DNA of 52,385 nucleotides from Oscillospiraceae bacterium. GTDB lineage: Bacteria; Bacillota; Clostridia; Oscillospirales; CAG-272. The DNA lies in contig SVSN01000015.1 of NCBI GenBank assembly GCA_015064285.1, positions 1 to 52,385 of the forward strand, in the 5' to 3' direction. How positions within the stretch are numbered: the stretch's first letter is position 1; each line of letters starts with the position of its first letter. The notes beneath the pieces were generated by a model, which worked only from the letters and a program-made list of their open reading frames with translations, ran no database searches and was not told where the DNA came from. Shown here piece after piece: positions 33,134 through 42,738 of the stretch. A program made the position numbers and the translations under genes.

Positions 33134-36100
33134 AAGAAAACTGGGGGATATATTCAAGCGGTTTATCCCTCTGGGAATACATAAAGAAATTTTTGAAACG
33201 GCCACTGATGTGAAGGTGCGGCTGGATAAAGAGATCCGGATCGCCGAGGTACGCTGCACCCTGCCAAAACTGTATAAAAAGAAAGACCTGTACGAACTGG
33301 AAGGGGAAATTGCCCGTACTTATGAGCTGACGCAGATGCGTATCCTGCCGCAATACCCGGAAGAACTGTTTACCACCGATTATATCCCGGAGGTTCTGGC
33401 GGAAGCGGCCAGGGTAGGGGTGGTGATCAACGGTTTCTTCAACCGGTACGAGCTGGAAACGGAAGAGGATGTGCTGCGGCTGAAGATTCCCTTTACCCAT
33501 GGCGGCATATCGCTGCTGGATCTGGCCAAAACCGGGGATGTGATCTCCGGGATCATCCACAGCGAATTCGGTCTGTACTATAAAGTGGAAATTACCCAGG
33601 CGGAAAATGCCCAGTCCCAGTACGAAGCCTTCATGCAGGGACAGCTGGCCCAGCTGCAGACCCAGTCGGTCATGATCATGCGGGAAGCGGAACGGCTGGA
33701 AGCGGAAGCGGCGAAACGGGCGGAAACCGGAGAAGGGCAGCAGGATGCCGAGCCGGAAAAGCCTGCCCTGCCCAAGGTGGCTTCTCTCTTTGAAGGGGGC
33801 GACGAAACGGAATGGCTGGGAGAGGGCGTGGTGCGTTCCGGAAAGCTGGTGTTCGACGTAGCGGAGCCTTCCGTCGTGTTCGGGGAACTGTTTCCCATGG
33901 AAAATCTGCTTCCGCTCAGAGCTGTCAAGTCCACCGCCAAGTCCTGCATCATTCTGGGGGAAGTGTTTGACATCCAGAGTAAGGAAACCCGCAAAGGGGA
34001 CAAAACCATGATCACCGTGGCTCTGACCGACAAGGAAGCTTCCCTGTACGTCAAGCTGACGGTACCCATTGAACAGATGGACGAAACCATGGGTCTCTGG
34101 TCCAAAGGAAAACGGTATGCCGTGCGGGGCAGCATCAAAAGAGATACCTTTGACGGGGAGCTGTTCATGCAGTACACGGATATCCTGCAGGTAAAACCGG
34201 TGCTCCGTCAGGACAAAGCCGAAGAAAAACGGGTGGAACTGCATCTGCACACCTGTATGTCTGCCATGGACGCCACGTCCAAAGCGGATGAGGTGGTCAA
34301 AACGGCGGCACGCTGGGGACACAAAGCGGTTGCCATCACGGATCATGGGAATCTGCAGTCCTTTCCGGTAGCCATGCTGACGGCTGACGGTCTGAAAAAA
34401 GACGGGAAGGATATCAAGGTTCTCTACGGTGTGGAAGCCTATTATGTGGATGATACATTCCGCGCCTCCTACAAGGGGGAAGACATCGCCTTCTCCGATG
34501 AATGCATCGTGTTCGATATTGAAACCACAGGGCTTTCCGCGGTCAGCTGCAAGATCACCGAAATCGGTGCGGTGCGCATAAAAGGCGGACAGGTGCTGGA
34601 ACGGTTCAATATGCTGGTGAATCCCGGTGAGCCGATTCCCAAGAACATTGTGGAACTGACCGGCATCACGGATGAAATGGTGGCAAACGAACCCACCATC
34701 GATGTAGTGCTGCCGAAATTCTTTGCGTTCGCGGGAGATAAGCTGCTCATCGCCCACAATGCCGCGTTCGATACCGGTTTCATCCGGCAGGCGGCGGAAA
34801 ACCTGGGGCTGCCTTTCACCAATCCCTATCTGGATACCCTGGCCATGTCCCGGTACATGAACCCGGATCTGAAGAATCATAAGCTGGATACCCTGGCGAA
34901 ATTCTACAATCTGGGGGATTTCAACCATCACCGTGCCTGCGATGACGCGGAAATGCTGGCGCAGATCTATTTCTGCATGGCGGCTAATCTGGAAGAAGAG
35001 GGCATTTCCAACATCGGTCTGATGAACTACGCCATGAGCGAAAAGGCAGACCCGCTGAAACTGAAAACCTACCACATGATCATTCTGGTGCAGAACCAGG
35101 CGGGAATGAAAAATCTGTACAAGCTGGTGTCCGACGGGTATCTGAAGTATTACCGCCGGAATCCCAGAATCCCCCGTTCCCATCTGGAAGAGCTCAGAGA
35201 GGGTCTGATTATCGGTTCCGCCTGTGAAGCGGGTGAGCTGTTCACCGCCATAAGAGAAGGCCGTTCGGAAGCGGATTTGCTGGATATGGCTGCTTTTTAT
35301 GACTATCTGGAGATCCAGCCTATTTCCAACAACAGCTTCATGATCGAACAGGGAATGGTCAAGGATGAAGAAGAACTGCGGAACTTAAACCGCCGTGTGG
35401 TGGAGCTGGGCAAAAAGGCCGGCATTCCGGTCTGTGCCACCTGCGACGCCCACTATCTGAATCCGGAAGACGAAATCTACCGCCGGATCATTCTGACAGG
35501 GATGAAGTTCAAGGATGCGGACAAGGAAACCTTCCTGTATTACCGTACCACGGAAGAAATGCTGGCGGAATTTGATTATCTGGGGGAAGAACTGGCCAGA
35601 GAAGTGGTCATCACCAATCCCGGGATCATTGCCGACCGGATCGAAAATGTCCGGCCCATTCCCGAAGGCAACTACCCGCCCCACATTGACGGTGCGGAAG
35701 AAGAACTGACCACCAAATGCTGGAATCTGGCCAAGGAGCTGTACGGCGATCCCCTGCCGGAGGTGGTTTCGGAACGGCTGGAGAGAGAACTGAACTCCAT
35801 CATCTCCAACGGGTTTGCCATCATGTATATCATCGCCCGGAAACTGGTGGAAAACAGCGAATCCAAGGGGTACCAGGTAGGTTCCCGGGGATCGGTTGGA
35901 TCGTCCTTTGCCGCCACCATGGCCGGGATTACCAGAGTCAATCCGCTGCCGCCTCATTATCGCTGCCCGAAATGCAAATGGAACCAGTTTATGGAAGGGG
36001 GCGAAATCGGCTCCGGTTTTGACCTGCCCGATAAGAACTGCCCCAACTGCGGTACTTTCCTGGAACGGGACGGTCACGATATTCCGTTCGAGACATTCCT

Positions 36101-37556
36101 GGGGTTCAAGGGGGATAAAACCCCTGACATCGACCTGAACTTCTCCGGAGACGTGCAGGGGGATGCCCACAAGTTTACGGAAGTCCTGTTCGGTACGGGG
36201 AAAGCGTTCAAGGCCGGTACCATCGGTACCCTGGCAGACAAAACGGCATACGGCTATATCCTGCATTATCTGGAAGACAAGGGCATTTCCGTCAACCGTG
36301 CGGAGATCGACCGGCTGGTGGCAGGCTGCGTAGGGGTCAAACGTACTACAGGCCAGCACCCAGGCGGGATCATTGTTGTACCGGAAGAATACGATATCAC
36401 CGACTTTTCTCCCGTACAGCACCCGGCGGACGACCCCAACTCCGACATTATCACCACCCATTTTGAGTTCAAATACCTGCACGATACCATTCTGAAGCTG
36501 GATATCCTGGGCCATGATATTCCCACAAAGTACAAGCGGATGGAAGAATATTCCGGTGTGCCGGTGCTGGATGTGCCCCTGAGCGATCCGGCGGTATACC
36601 AGAGCTTCACGTCCACCGATCCCATCGGTGTGACACCGGAGCAGATCGACTCCAAAACCGCCACGCTGGGTCTGCCCGAAATGGGTACCCGGTTCATCCG
36701 TGGGGTTCTGATGGACGCACAGCCCAAGAATTTCACCGACCTTCTGCAGATATCCGGTCTGACCCACGGCACCGGCTGCTGGCTGGGGAATGCGCAGGAG
36801 CTGATTGCGGACAAGGTCTGCACCATTTCCGATGTTATCGGGTGTCGTGACGATATCATGATGACCCTGATCCACAAGTATCATATGGATAAGAGCCTGT
36901 CGTTCAAGATCATGGAGTTTGTCCGGAAAAACAAAAAAGGGGTCATCATTCCCCAGGATATGCAGGACGCCATGCTGGAACACAATGTACCCCAGTGGTA
37001 TATTGATTCCCTGCAGAAAATCCGGTACATGTTCCCGAAAGCCCACGCTGCTGCTTATGTTATGGATGCCATCCGGCTGATGTGGTACAAGATCTATTAT
37101 CCGGTTGCGTTCTACGCCGGTTATTTCTCCGCAGCACCCGACGGGTTTGACGGAGAGATCGTCATGGGCGGCAGAGAACACGTAAAGACCACTCTGGCCG
37201 ATATGAACAAACGCCGGAACGAGCTGTCCCAGAAGGATGTGGACGTGGCGGACGCGCTGATGCTCATCAACGAGTATTACCAGAGAGGGTATGAGTTCCT
37301 GCCGGTGGATATCCACAAGTCCCATGCCAGCAAGTATATACCGGAAAACGGGAAGATCCGGCTGCCGTTCTCGTCCCTGCCCGGGATCGGTGCCAACGCG
37401 GCGGAAAGCATCATGAACGCCCGTGACCGGACAGAGATCTATTCCATCGACCAGCTCCAGCAGGAAGCAAAAATGTCCAAATCCGTTCTGGAAATTCTGG
37501 AGCGGAACGGCGCCCTGCAGGGACTGTCGAAAACCAACCAGCTGTCCATGTTTTGA
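33126..37556 (+). CDS. polC: DNA polymerase III alpha subunit, Gram-positive PolC type
   Basis: Replicative polymerase with built-in proofreading. 1476 aa. Order: N-terminal helical domain; OB domain (about 270-365); PHP domain (VELHLHTCMSAMDATSKADE, from about 370), split by the exonuclease domain (IVFDIETTGLSAVSCKITEIG, from about 460); palm and fingers with GSRGSVGSSF (about 918); a PolC-type zinc finger (CPKCKWNQ ... CPNCG, about 945-980); catalytic PDIDLNFSGD (about 1000); tau-binding C-terminus. GGGGAG precedes the ATG. Overlap with ispG couples the two. Confidence 0.98.
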   Translation: MAERKLGDIFKRFIPLGIHKEIFETATDVKVRLDKEIRIAEVRCTLPKLYKKKDLYELEGEIARTYELTQMRILPQYPEELFTTDYIPEVLAEAARVGVVINGFFNRYELETEEDVLRLKIPFTHGGISLLDLAKTGDVISGIIHSEFGLYYKVEITQAENAQSQYEAFMQGQLAQLQTQSVMIMREAERLEAEAAKRAETGEGQQDAEPEKPALPKVASLFEGGDETEWLGEGVVRSGKLVFDVAEPSVVFGELFPMENLLPLRAVKSTAKSCIILGEVFDIQSKETRKGDKTMITVALTDKEASLYVKLTVPIEQMDETMGLWSKGKRYAVRGSIKRDTFDGELFMQYTDILQVKPVLRQDKAEEKRVELHLHTCMSAMDATSKADEVVKTAARWGHKAVAITDHGNLQSFPVAMLTADGLKKDGKDIKVLYGVEAYYVDDTFRASYKGEDIAFSDECIVFDIETTGLSAVSCKITEIGAVRIKGGQVLERFNMLVNPGEPIPKNIVELTGITDEMVANEPTIDVVLPKFFAFAGDKLLIAHNAAFDTGFIRQAAENLGLPFTNPYLDTLAMSRYMNPDLKNHKLDTLAKFYNLGDFNHHRACDDAEMLAQIYFCMAANLEEEGISNIGLMNYAMSEKADPLKLKTYHMIILVQNQAGMKNLYKLVSDGYLKYYRRNPRIPRSHLEELREGLIIGSACEAGELFTAIREGRSEADLLDMAAFYDYLEIQPISNNSFMIEQGMVKDEEELRNLNRRVVELGKKAGIPVCATCDAHYLNPEDEIYRRIILTGMKFKDADKETFLYYRTTEEMLAEFDYLGEELAREVVITNPGIIADRIENVRPIPEGNYPPHIDGAEEELTTKCWNLAKELYGDPLPEVVSERLERELNSIISNGFAIMYIIARKLVENSESKGYQVGSRGSVGSSFAATMAGITRVNPLPPHYRCPKCKWNQFMEGGEIGSGFDLPDKNCPNCGTFLERDGHDIPFETFLGFKGDKTPDIDLNFSGDVQGDAHKFTEVLFGTGKAFKAGTIGTLADKTAYGYILHYLEDKGISVNRAEIDRLVAGCVGVKRTTGQHPGGIIVVPEEYDITDFSPVQHPADDPNSDIITTHFEFKYLHDTILKLDILGHDIPTKYKRMEEYSGVPVLDVPLSDPAVYQSFTSTDPIGVTPEQIDSKTATLGLPEMGTRFIRGVLMDAQPKNFTDLLQISGLTHGTGCWLGNAQELIADKVCTISDVIGCRDDIMMTLIHKYHMDKSLSFKIMEFVRKNKKGVIIPQDMQDAMLEHNVPQWYIDSLQKIRYMFPKAHAAAYVMDAIRLMWYKIYYPVAFYAGYFSAAPDGFDGEIVMGGREHVKTTLADMNKRRNELSQKDVDVADALMLINEYYQRGYEFLPVDIHKSHASKYIPENGKIRLPFSSLPGIGANAAESIMNARDRTEIYSIDQLQQEAKMSKSVLEILERNGALQGLSKTNQLSMF

Positions 37557-37574
37557 GTAAGGAGTATACATCAT

Positions 37575-38309
37575 ATGATCGGTCTTGGTACCATAATCAA
37601 TGTGCTTGCCATCATCGGCGGCAGTGCTATCGGGATGGCTGCACAGAAAGGGATTCCGGAGCATCTGCAGAAATCGGTGATGAAAGTGCTGGGGATATCC
37701 ACTATGTTTATCGGTCTGTCCGGAACGCTGGCAGAGATGCTGGTGATTACGGAGGAGGGCATCTCCACCCGGGGCATCATGCTGATGATCGTCTCCCTGG
37801 TCATCGGTACATTTGTGGGGGAACTGATCCGGATCGAGGACCGCCTGGAAGCCCTGGGTGACAAAATGAAGAACCTGAAGCTGTTCCGCAGTGCCAGCGC
37901 CACCTTTACCGAAGGGTTCGTGACGGCTACTCTGGTTGTGTCCATCGGCGCCATGGCCATCATCGGTTCCTTCAACGACGGCCTTGGTCTGGGGCCGGAG
38001 GTTCTGATCACCAAATCCATCCTGGACTTTGTGTCGACCATGATCTTCGCTTCCACGCTGGGGGTGGGTGTGCTCTGTTCCTGTGTGCCCATGGGGATCT
38101 ATCAGGGGCTGCTGACCGTGCTGGCGCAGTTTCTGAAACCTCTCTTTGACGGCACAAACATTGTATCCGACCTGTCTCTGGTAGGATCGGTGCTGATTTT
38201 CGCCATAGGCATCAATCTGTTTGCCTCCAAGAGCGTCAAGGTAGGCAATATGCTGCCTGCGCTGCTGATCCCGGTGGTATACGGGCTGACGATGAAGTGG
38301 ATTGCCTGA
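37575..38309 (+). CDS. DUF554 family membrane protein
   Basis: 244 aa with about seven hydrophobic segments. MIGLGTIINVLAIIGGSAIGM and the glycine-rich VSIGAMAIIGSFNDG segment are typical of DUF554 (YdfK/YqgA-like). A transport role is suspected for the family but not shown. AAGGAG lies about 11 nt before the ATG, 18 bp after the polC stop, so it is likely co-transcribed with ispG-polC. The transcript would run into the hairpin described at 38315-38396. Confidence 0.9.
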   Translation: MIGLGTIINVLAIIGGSAIGMAAQKGIPEHLQKSVMKVLGISTMFIGLSGTLAEMLVITEEGISTRGIMLMIVSLVIGTFVGELIRIEDRLEALGDKMKNLKLFRSASATFTEGFVTATLVVSIGAMAIIGSFNDGLGLGPEVLITKSILDFVSTMIFASTLGVGVLCSCVPMGIYQGLLTVLAQFLKPLFDGTNIVSDLSLVGSVLIFAIGINLFASKSVKVGNMLPALLIPVVYGLTMKWIA

Positions 38310-38314
38310 AGCGA

Positions 38315-38395
38315 AAACCTCCTGTCTGAATAACGTCTAAACCTCCTGCGCTGTGCATATATTGGGACAGACGAAAAACAGACGGGAGGTTTTTT
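38315..38395 (+). terminator. Long hairpin ending DUF554 transcription and containing the spoIVA ribosome binding site
   Basis: AAACCTCCTGTCTG (38315-38328) pairs with CAGACGGGAGGTTT (38379-38392): 14 bp with one G-U, then TTT directly before the spoIVA ATG. GGGAGG in the 3' arm is the spoIVA ribosome binding site. AAACCTCCTG occurs a second time at 38339-38348 and could pair with the same arm. See the findings for the regulatory reading. Confidence 0.8.
38336..38363 (+). promoter_or_regulatory. Candidate SigE promoter of spoIVA
   Basis: CATATATT (38356-38363) resembles the SigE -10. The -35 (TCTAAAC, 38336-38342) is poor. Start would be near 38370, in the hairpin loop, giving a message that lacks the left arm and keeps the ribosome binding site free. 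spoIVA is SigE-controlled in B. subtilis. Confidence 0.4.
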
Positions 38396-39919
38396 ATGTC
38401 CATGATTACAGCCGGTCCCGGCATATATGAGAGTATTGCCGAGCGGACAGGAGGGGAAATTTATATCGGGGTGGTCGGGCCTGTACGCAGCGGAAAATCC
38501 ACCTTTATCAGACGGTTCATGGAATCGGTGGTGATTCCGGCCATACCGGGGGAATACGACAAAAACAGAGCCAGAGACGAAATGCCCCAGAGCGCCGGGG
38601 GAAGAACGGTCATGACCACGGAGCCGAAATTTGTACCGGATGAAGCGGTGCAGATCAGGACCGGGGACACGGAATGCCGGGTGAAAATGATCGACTGCGT
38701 GGGGTATCTGATTCCGGAGGTGCTGGGGACAGACGAAGACGGACAGACCCGGATGGTACACACGCCCTGGTCGGAAGAGCCGGTACCCTTTGAGGAAGCT
38801 GCCGAAATGGGTACACGCCGGGTGATCACGGAACATGCCACCATCGGTATGCTGGTAACATCGGACGGAACCATCGGCGATATTCCCCGGGACAACTACA
38901 TCGGTGCGGAAGAAAGGATCGCAAAGGAACTGACGGAGATCGGCAAACCCTTCGCCATCATCTGCAATTCCGCCCACCCGGAGAGAGAGGAATCCATCCG
39001 CACCGCACTGGATCTGGAGACAAAATACGGTGTGCCGGTAGCCCTTGTGAACTGCCTGGAATTGTCGGCGGAGGATATTGACCATATTCTGGAGATGGTG
39101 CTGCTGGAATTCCCGGTGCGGGAGATCACGGTGCAGCTGCCTCACTGGATGGGCACATTCCGGGAAGAAAAAACGCTGCAGGAAGGCATTCTGCGCAATA
39201 TAACCGAAGCCGCGGCGGGAGTTGCCAAGCTGCAGGGTATCAACGATGATTTTTGTGCCGCCCTTGCCGGAGCTGCCACAGGAACCATACGGCCTTATGT
39301 GAATGACACGGAGGGTACTGCCGTGGTGCTGGACAGAATTGACGCCGGAGAGGGAAGTGCGGTTCTGTACCTGCAGCTTCCGGACGCTCTGTACTACCAC
39401 CTGCTGTCCCGTATGACCGGTATCGAAATGCAGGATGAAACAGAACTGCTGGAGGCGCTGCGTACTCTGGCGGAAACCAAAAAGGAATACGAGAAGTTTG
39501 CCTCAGCCATCCGGGATGTGAATACCAGAGGGTACGGGATCGTCATGCCGGAAATGGAAGATCTGACGCTGGAAGAGCCGGAGATTGTGAAACAGGCCGG
39601 CGGTTTCGGAGTCCGGCTGCGTGCCCATGCCCCGTCTGTCCATATGATCCGCACCAGTATTTCGGCGGAAGTGCATCCGATCGTGGGGACAGAACAGCAG
39701 TCGGAAGAGCTTGTACGGTACCTGACCAGAGAATTCACCGAAAATCCGGACGGGATCTGGGATACCAATATGCTGGGCAGAACCTTGTATGAGCTGGTGG
39801 GCGACAGCCTGATGGAGAAATTGGGACATATGCCGGAGGAGGCCCGGGGGAAATTCGGCGAGACCCTGTCCAAGATCATCAATGAAGGTGCCAGCGGACT
39901 CGTCTGCATAATCCTGTAA
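38396..39919 (+). CDS. spoIVA: Stage IV sporulation protein A (coat morphogenetic ATPase)
   Basis: Polymerises by ATP hydrolysis on the outer forespore membrane and forms the base of the spore coat. 507 aa, close to the 492 aa of B. subtilis. The N-terminal TRAFAC-like ATPase domain carries Walker A GPVRSGKST and a MIDCVGY switch. The middle domain and the conserved C-terminal end (KIINEGASGLVCIIL), which anchors to the forespore, are intact. The ATG at 38396 is preceded by GGGAGG inside a hairpin. Monocistronic. Confidence 0.97.
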   Translation: MSMITAGPGIYESIAERTGGEIYIGVVGPVRSGKSTFIRRFMESVVIPAIPGEYDKNRARDEMPQSAGGRTVMTTEPKFVPDEAVQIRTGDTECRVKMIDCVGYLIPEVLGTDEDGQTRMVHTPWSEEPVPFEEAAEMGTRRVITEHATIGMLVTSDGTIGDIPRDNYIGAEERIAKELTEIGKPFAIICNSAHPEREESIRTALDLETKYGVPVALVNCLELSAEDIDHILEMVLLEFPVREITVQLPHWMGTFREEKTLQEGILRNITEAAAGVAKLQGINDDFCAALAGAATGTIRPYVNDTEGTAVVLDRIDAGEGSAVLYLQLPDALYYHLLSRMTGIEMQDETELLEALRTLAETKKEYEKFASAIRDVNTRGYGIVMPEMEDLTLEEPEIVKQAGGFGVRLRAHAPSVHMIRTSISAEVHPIVGTEQQSEELVRYLTREFTENPDGIWDTNMLGRTLYELVGDSLMEKLGHMPEEARGKFGETLSKIINEGASGLVCIIL

Positions 39920-39924
39920 ACATG

Positions 39925-39968
39925 AAAACAGACGGCCTGAAGGAAAATTCCTGTCGGTCGTCTGTTTT
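39925..39968. terminator. Bidirectional terminator between spoIVA and the GDPD gene
   Basis: AAAACAGACG (39925-39934) / CGTCTGTTTT (39959-39968), perfect, with an inner AGG/CCT stem and A/T runs on both sides. Confidence 0.9.
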
Positions 39969-39981
39969 TGTTTGCAGCAGA

Positions 39982-40710
39982 TTATTCTTTTACGATCCGC
40001 AGCAGATCCCGGGGATCATTGGCGGTGATCAGGGAAGCTCCCTGTTCGATGCAGAGCCGTACATCGGCTTCGTTGTCAGCGCAGTACAGATGCATGGGCA
40101 TCCCCTTGGCACGGTAGAAGGCGCAGAGTTCGGACTTTACGAACATCATGGAAAGCCCGATTTCGTCATACCATTCGTAACCGCAGAATTCCTTCATCTG
40201 GATATCCGGATACCCCATGGTTCTGGCGCCGTATGTTTCCTTCAGATACCGGATGATCCGGCCGTTGAAGGCATAGAACCAGCAGTCCGTGCGGATATCA
40301 AAGCCATATTCCCGCAGAGCCGCAATGGTGATGTCCACCGTTTCTTCCGTGTATTCCTTGATCTCCACACCCAGCTTCAGGGAAGGCTTTTTTTCTCTGA
40401 CCAGCGCCAGCAGTTCCTGCAGGGTGGGAATCTGTACCTTTCCGGCAAACTGATCGCCGAATTTTTCCCGGTAACAGGGATCCAGCGTACGTATTTCTGC
40501 CAGAGTGCGGTCTCTGAGATGGTCGGGCACACCGCAGGTACGGGATGTGTCGCCGTCATGCATCAGAACCGGCTGTTTATCGGCGGAGAGCCACACGTCA
40601 AATTCCACGGCGTCCACACCCAGCTCGATGGCTTTTTCGAAGGACAGCAGGGTATTCTCCGGATACAGGGCGCAATAGCCCCGGTGTCCTTCCACGATGA
40701 TATGTTTCAT
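39982..40710 (-). CDS. Glycerophosphodiester phosphodiesterase
   Basis: Hydrolyses glycerophosphodiesters (from deacylated phospholipids) to glycerol-3-phosphate and an alcohol. 242 aa, cytoplasmic: no signal peptide. GHRGYCALYPENTLLSFEKAIELGVDAVEFDVWLSAD holds the HRG and ENT motifs and catalytic acids. PVLMHDGD brings the catalytic His. It follows the SGNH hydrolase by 12 bp on the same strand, so the two may act in sequence on lipid or teichoic material. Confidence 0.93.
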   Translation of the reverse strand: MKHIIVEGHRGYCALYPENTLLSFEKAIELGVDAVEFDVWLSADKQPVLMHDGDTSRTCGVPDHLRDRTLAEIRTLDPCYREKFGDQFAGKVQIPTLQELLALVREKKPSLKLGVEIKEYTEETVDITIAALREYGFDIRTDCWFYAFNGRIIRYLKETYGARTMGYPDIQMKEFCGYEWYDEIGLSMMFVKSELCAFYRAKGMPMHLYCADNEADVRLCIEQGASLITANDPRDLLRIVKE

Positions 40711-40722
40711 AGGCGTACCGCT

Positions 40723-41346
40723 TTATTTTCCGATCAGCGGGAACAGCTTATCAAAAGCATCCGCATACAGGTCACCGATGAGCTGTGCGCCGGCTGCGGT
40801 AGGATGCACGCCGTCTGCCGCCCAGCATTTGGGATCGACGCGGAGGCTGGCTTCGGCAAAAATACCATCCAGAGGAATAAAAGCGTCGGCGTATTCTCTG
40901 GCCAGTTTCCGGGTAACCTGAATCTTGGCATCCAGGTCGGCACGTCCGTTGGCAAGGGCGCCGGTGGGAACGATGAACTGTTCCAGAATCAGGATCTTGG
41001 CGTGGGTCTTGGTCTTGATTTCTTCCAGACAGTACCGGTAGCATTCTTCGAAATATTCACGGGGCATCCAGTTTTCTTCGGCGGCTCTGTGCCATGTGTC
41101 GTTGACGCCGATCAGGATAGAGACGAAATCCGGATCATAGGCGATGCAGTCAGCCTGCCAGCGGTCACGGAGATTTTCCGCCCGGTTGCCGCTGATGCCC
41201 AGATCGTAGAAGGTGAAGTCCACATCGGGGTGGCGTGCTGCGATGTTTGCGGCGGCATATTTGGGATAACCGTTCCCCAGATTGGTGGGATCATTTCTGT
41301 CCCGGCCTGCGTCGGTGATGCTGTCGCCCTGGAATAAGATTTTCAT
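40723..41346 (-). CDS. SGNH/GDSL-type hydrolase
   Basis: 207 aa esterase-like protein. GDSIT gives the nucleophile Ser9; GISGNR holds the oxyanion Asn and Gly; GVNDTW is block III; AADGVHPTAAG gives the Asp-His pair. No signal peptide. Related to rhamnogalacturonan-acetylesterase-like and lysophospholipase-like members; the substrate is not certain. GGAGGA lies before the ATG. First gene of the SGNH-GDPD unit. Confidence 0.9.
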   Translation of the reverse strand: MKILFQGDSITDAGRDRNDPTNLGNGYPKYAAANIAARHPDVDFTFYDLGISGNRAENLRDRWQADCIAYDPDFVSILIGVNDTWHRAAEENWMPREYFEECYRYCLEEIKTKTHAKILILEQFIVPTGALANGRADLDAKIQVTRKLAREYADAFIPLDGIFAEASLRVDPKCWAADGVHPTAAGAQLIGDLYADAFDKLFPLIGK

Positions 41347-41387
41347 ATTGGATCCTCCTGTATGAAAGGGATGATGGTGTTGTCAGC

Positions 41388-41416
41388 AGTATAGCATAAA
41401 ACGCCTGGGATTACAA
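41388..41416 (-). promoter_or_regulatory. Promoter of the SGNH-GDPD unit
   Basis: On the minus strand TTGTAA (41416-41411), 17 bp, TATACT (41393-41388). Confidence 0.75.
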
Positions 41417-41436
41417 GAGGCATATGTGGAAAATGT

Positions 41437-42543
41437 TTAATTTTCGGCAGTGAGATCTGCAGCTCCTTTGAACTCTTTCCGTTCGTGCAGCCGTTGGCGC
41501 AGGACAGCAAACCGGTCATCACTACGTATGGAGTCCAGCCATTCCCAGCCATGGGGCGCATCAAAGGCATCGAGACACCAGTCAAACAATGCGTTGGTAT
41601 CTTCTACCGTGTTTTTTTGCGGGGACAGATAGGGATAATCACTGTCAAACGTTTCAGCGCCCAGGGCGTCCAGATACAGCAGGCATGCATCCACGCCTTT
41701 TGCAAGCGCTGCGATTCCGGCTTCTGTCTGGCCGGTGCCCGCATACCCGCACGCCAGCCAGAACTGTGCCATAACCCGCCGTTCCAGCAACAGGGAATTG
41801 TGTACCGTGCCGTTCTCGCTGTATGGTTCCCCCACCACTGCATCCAGCAGCCGCAGGATGCAAGCGGAGTTATGCAGATTGGATTCGGGTGTGCCGTCCA
41901 GATTGGGAAGATGGGTCAATTCTTGTGTATAGTCCAGAATGGCGCTGCTTTGATACTGTCTGGCTTTTTCCATATCATCCCGCTGGCGGTACCGGTCCCG
42001 GAGGATAAGATTACGGGTCATCCAGTTTCTGTCCGGAAGATACTTGAGCCATTCGTTTACTTCTTCTTCCGGCACGGCTTTTATCATGATGGTCGCAAAA
42101 AAACGGAGTACCCAGGCATCTTTCATTTTCTCCCGTGCCGTAAAGGCATACTGACGCAGTTCCGGCAGAATCTCCTCATAGGATTCCTGATCTCTGTAAA
42201 AAAGTGCTTCGCAGATTTCCAGCTTTACCCACCAGTCATTGGGATATTCCCGTTCCAGCTTCCGGAGACGGGCAAGAGCTTCCGCACGGTCATCCAGCAT
42301 CCAGCTTTCTTCGATGGCATGGCGCAGCCTGTCTTTATCACTTTCCGTTCCCATCAGCTCCTCCATGCTTACCTCAAAGAACCGCGAAAGCTCCGGCAGC
42401 AGCTCAATATCCGGGTACGCCGCACCGGTTTCCCAGCGGCTGACTGCCTGATAGGTTACCCCCAGATATTCCGCCACCATCTCCTGGGTTACATTTTTCT
42501 GCATACGGAGTTTTTTCAGATTTTCCCCTATATACAGTTTCAT
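41437..42543 (-). CDS. XRE-family regulator with a helical sensor domain
   Basis: 368 aa. The N-terminal Cro/C1-type helix-turn-helix (residues about 5-60; NVTQEMVAEYLGVTYQAVSRWETG) reads DNA. The remaining about 300 residues are helical and TPR-like (EALARLRKLEREYPNDWW), a layout common in Clostridia where the repeat part probably binds a peptide or partner protein. AAGGATGTGAT lies before the ATG. It may regulate itself and the divergent cls gene; a palindrome adjoins its promoter. Confidence 0.88.
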   Translation of the reverse strand: MKLYIGENLKKLRMQKNVTQEMVAEYLGVTYQAVSRWETGAAYPDIELLPELSRFFEVSMEELMGTESDKDRLRHAIEESWMLDDRAEALARLRKLEREYPNDWWVKLEICEALFYRDQESYEEILPELRQYAFTAREKMKDAWVLRFFATIMIKAVPEEEVNEWLKYLPDRNWMTRNLILRDRYRQRDDMEKARQYQSSAILDYTQELTHLPNLDGTPESNLHNSACILRLLDAVVGEPYSENGTVHNSLLLERRVMAQFWLACGYAGTGQTEAGIAALAKGVDACLLYLDALGAETFDSDYPYLSPQKNTVEDTNALFDWCLDAFDAPHGWEWLDSIRSDDRFAVLRQRLHERKEFKGAADLTAEN

Positions 42544-42590
42544 TACATCACATCCTTATGGGTTATTTCAGCACCGGTTCTGATGTTTCT

Positions 42591-42619
42591 ATTATACCTG
42601 CATGGGTGAAAGATAGCAA
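42591..42619 (-). promoter_or_regulatory. Promoter of the XRE regulator
   Basis: On the minus strand TTGCTA (42619-42614), 17 bp, TATAAT (42596-42591). Confidence 0.8.
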
Positions 42620-42622
42620 TAA

Positions 42623-42632
42623 ACAGATCTGT
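42623..42632. promoter_or_regulatory. Candidate operator, 10-bp palindrome
   Basis: ACAGATCTGT, perfect palindrome just upstream of the XRE promoter -35. A half-site-like GTACAGATT recurs near 42690, closer to the cls promoter. A target of the XRE protein by position only. Confidence 0.35.
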
Positions 42633-42709
42633 ACAAAAACTCAATTTCCGGTTTAGCGCTCGCACAGGTGTTGAAATCATCGTATGCAGGTACAGATTTC
42701 CAAATCATA

Positions 42710-42738
42710 TTGACTTTTGAGGAGAAATCGTGTATGAT
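42710..42738 (+). promoter_or_regulatory. cls promoter
   Basis: TTGACT (42710-42715), 17 bp, TATGAT (42733-42738). Leader to the ATG is about 65 nt. Confidence 0.75.
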
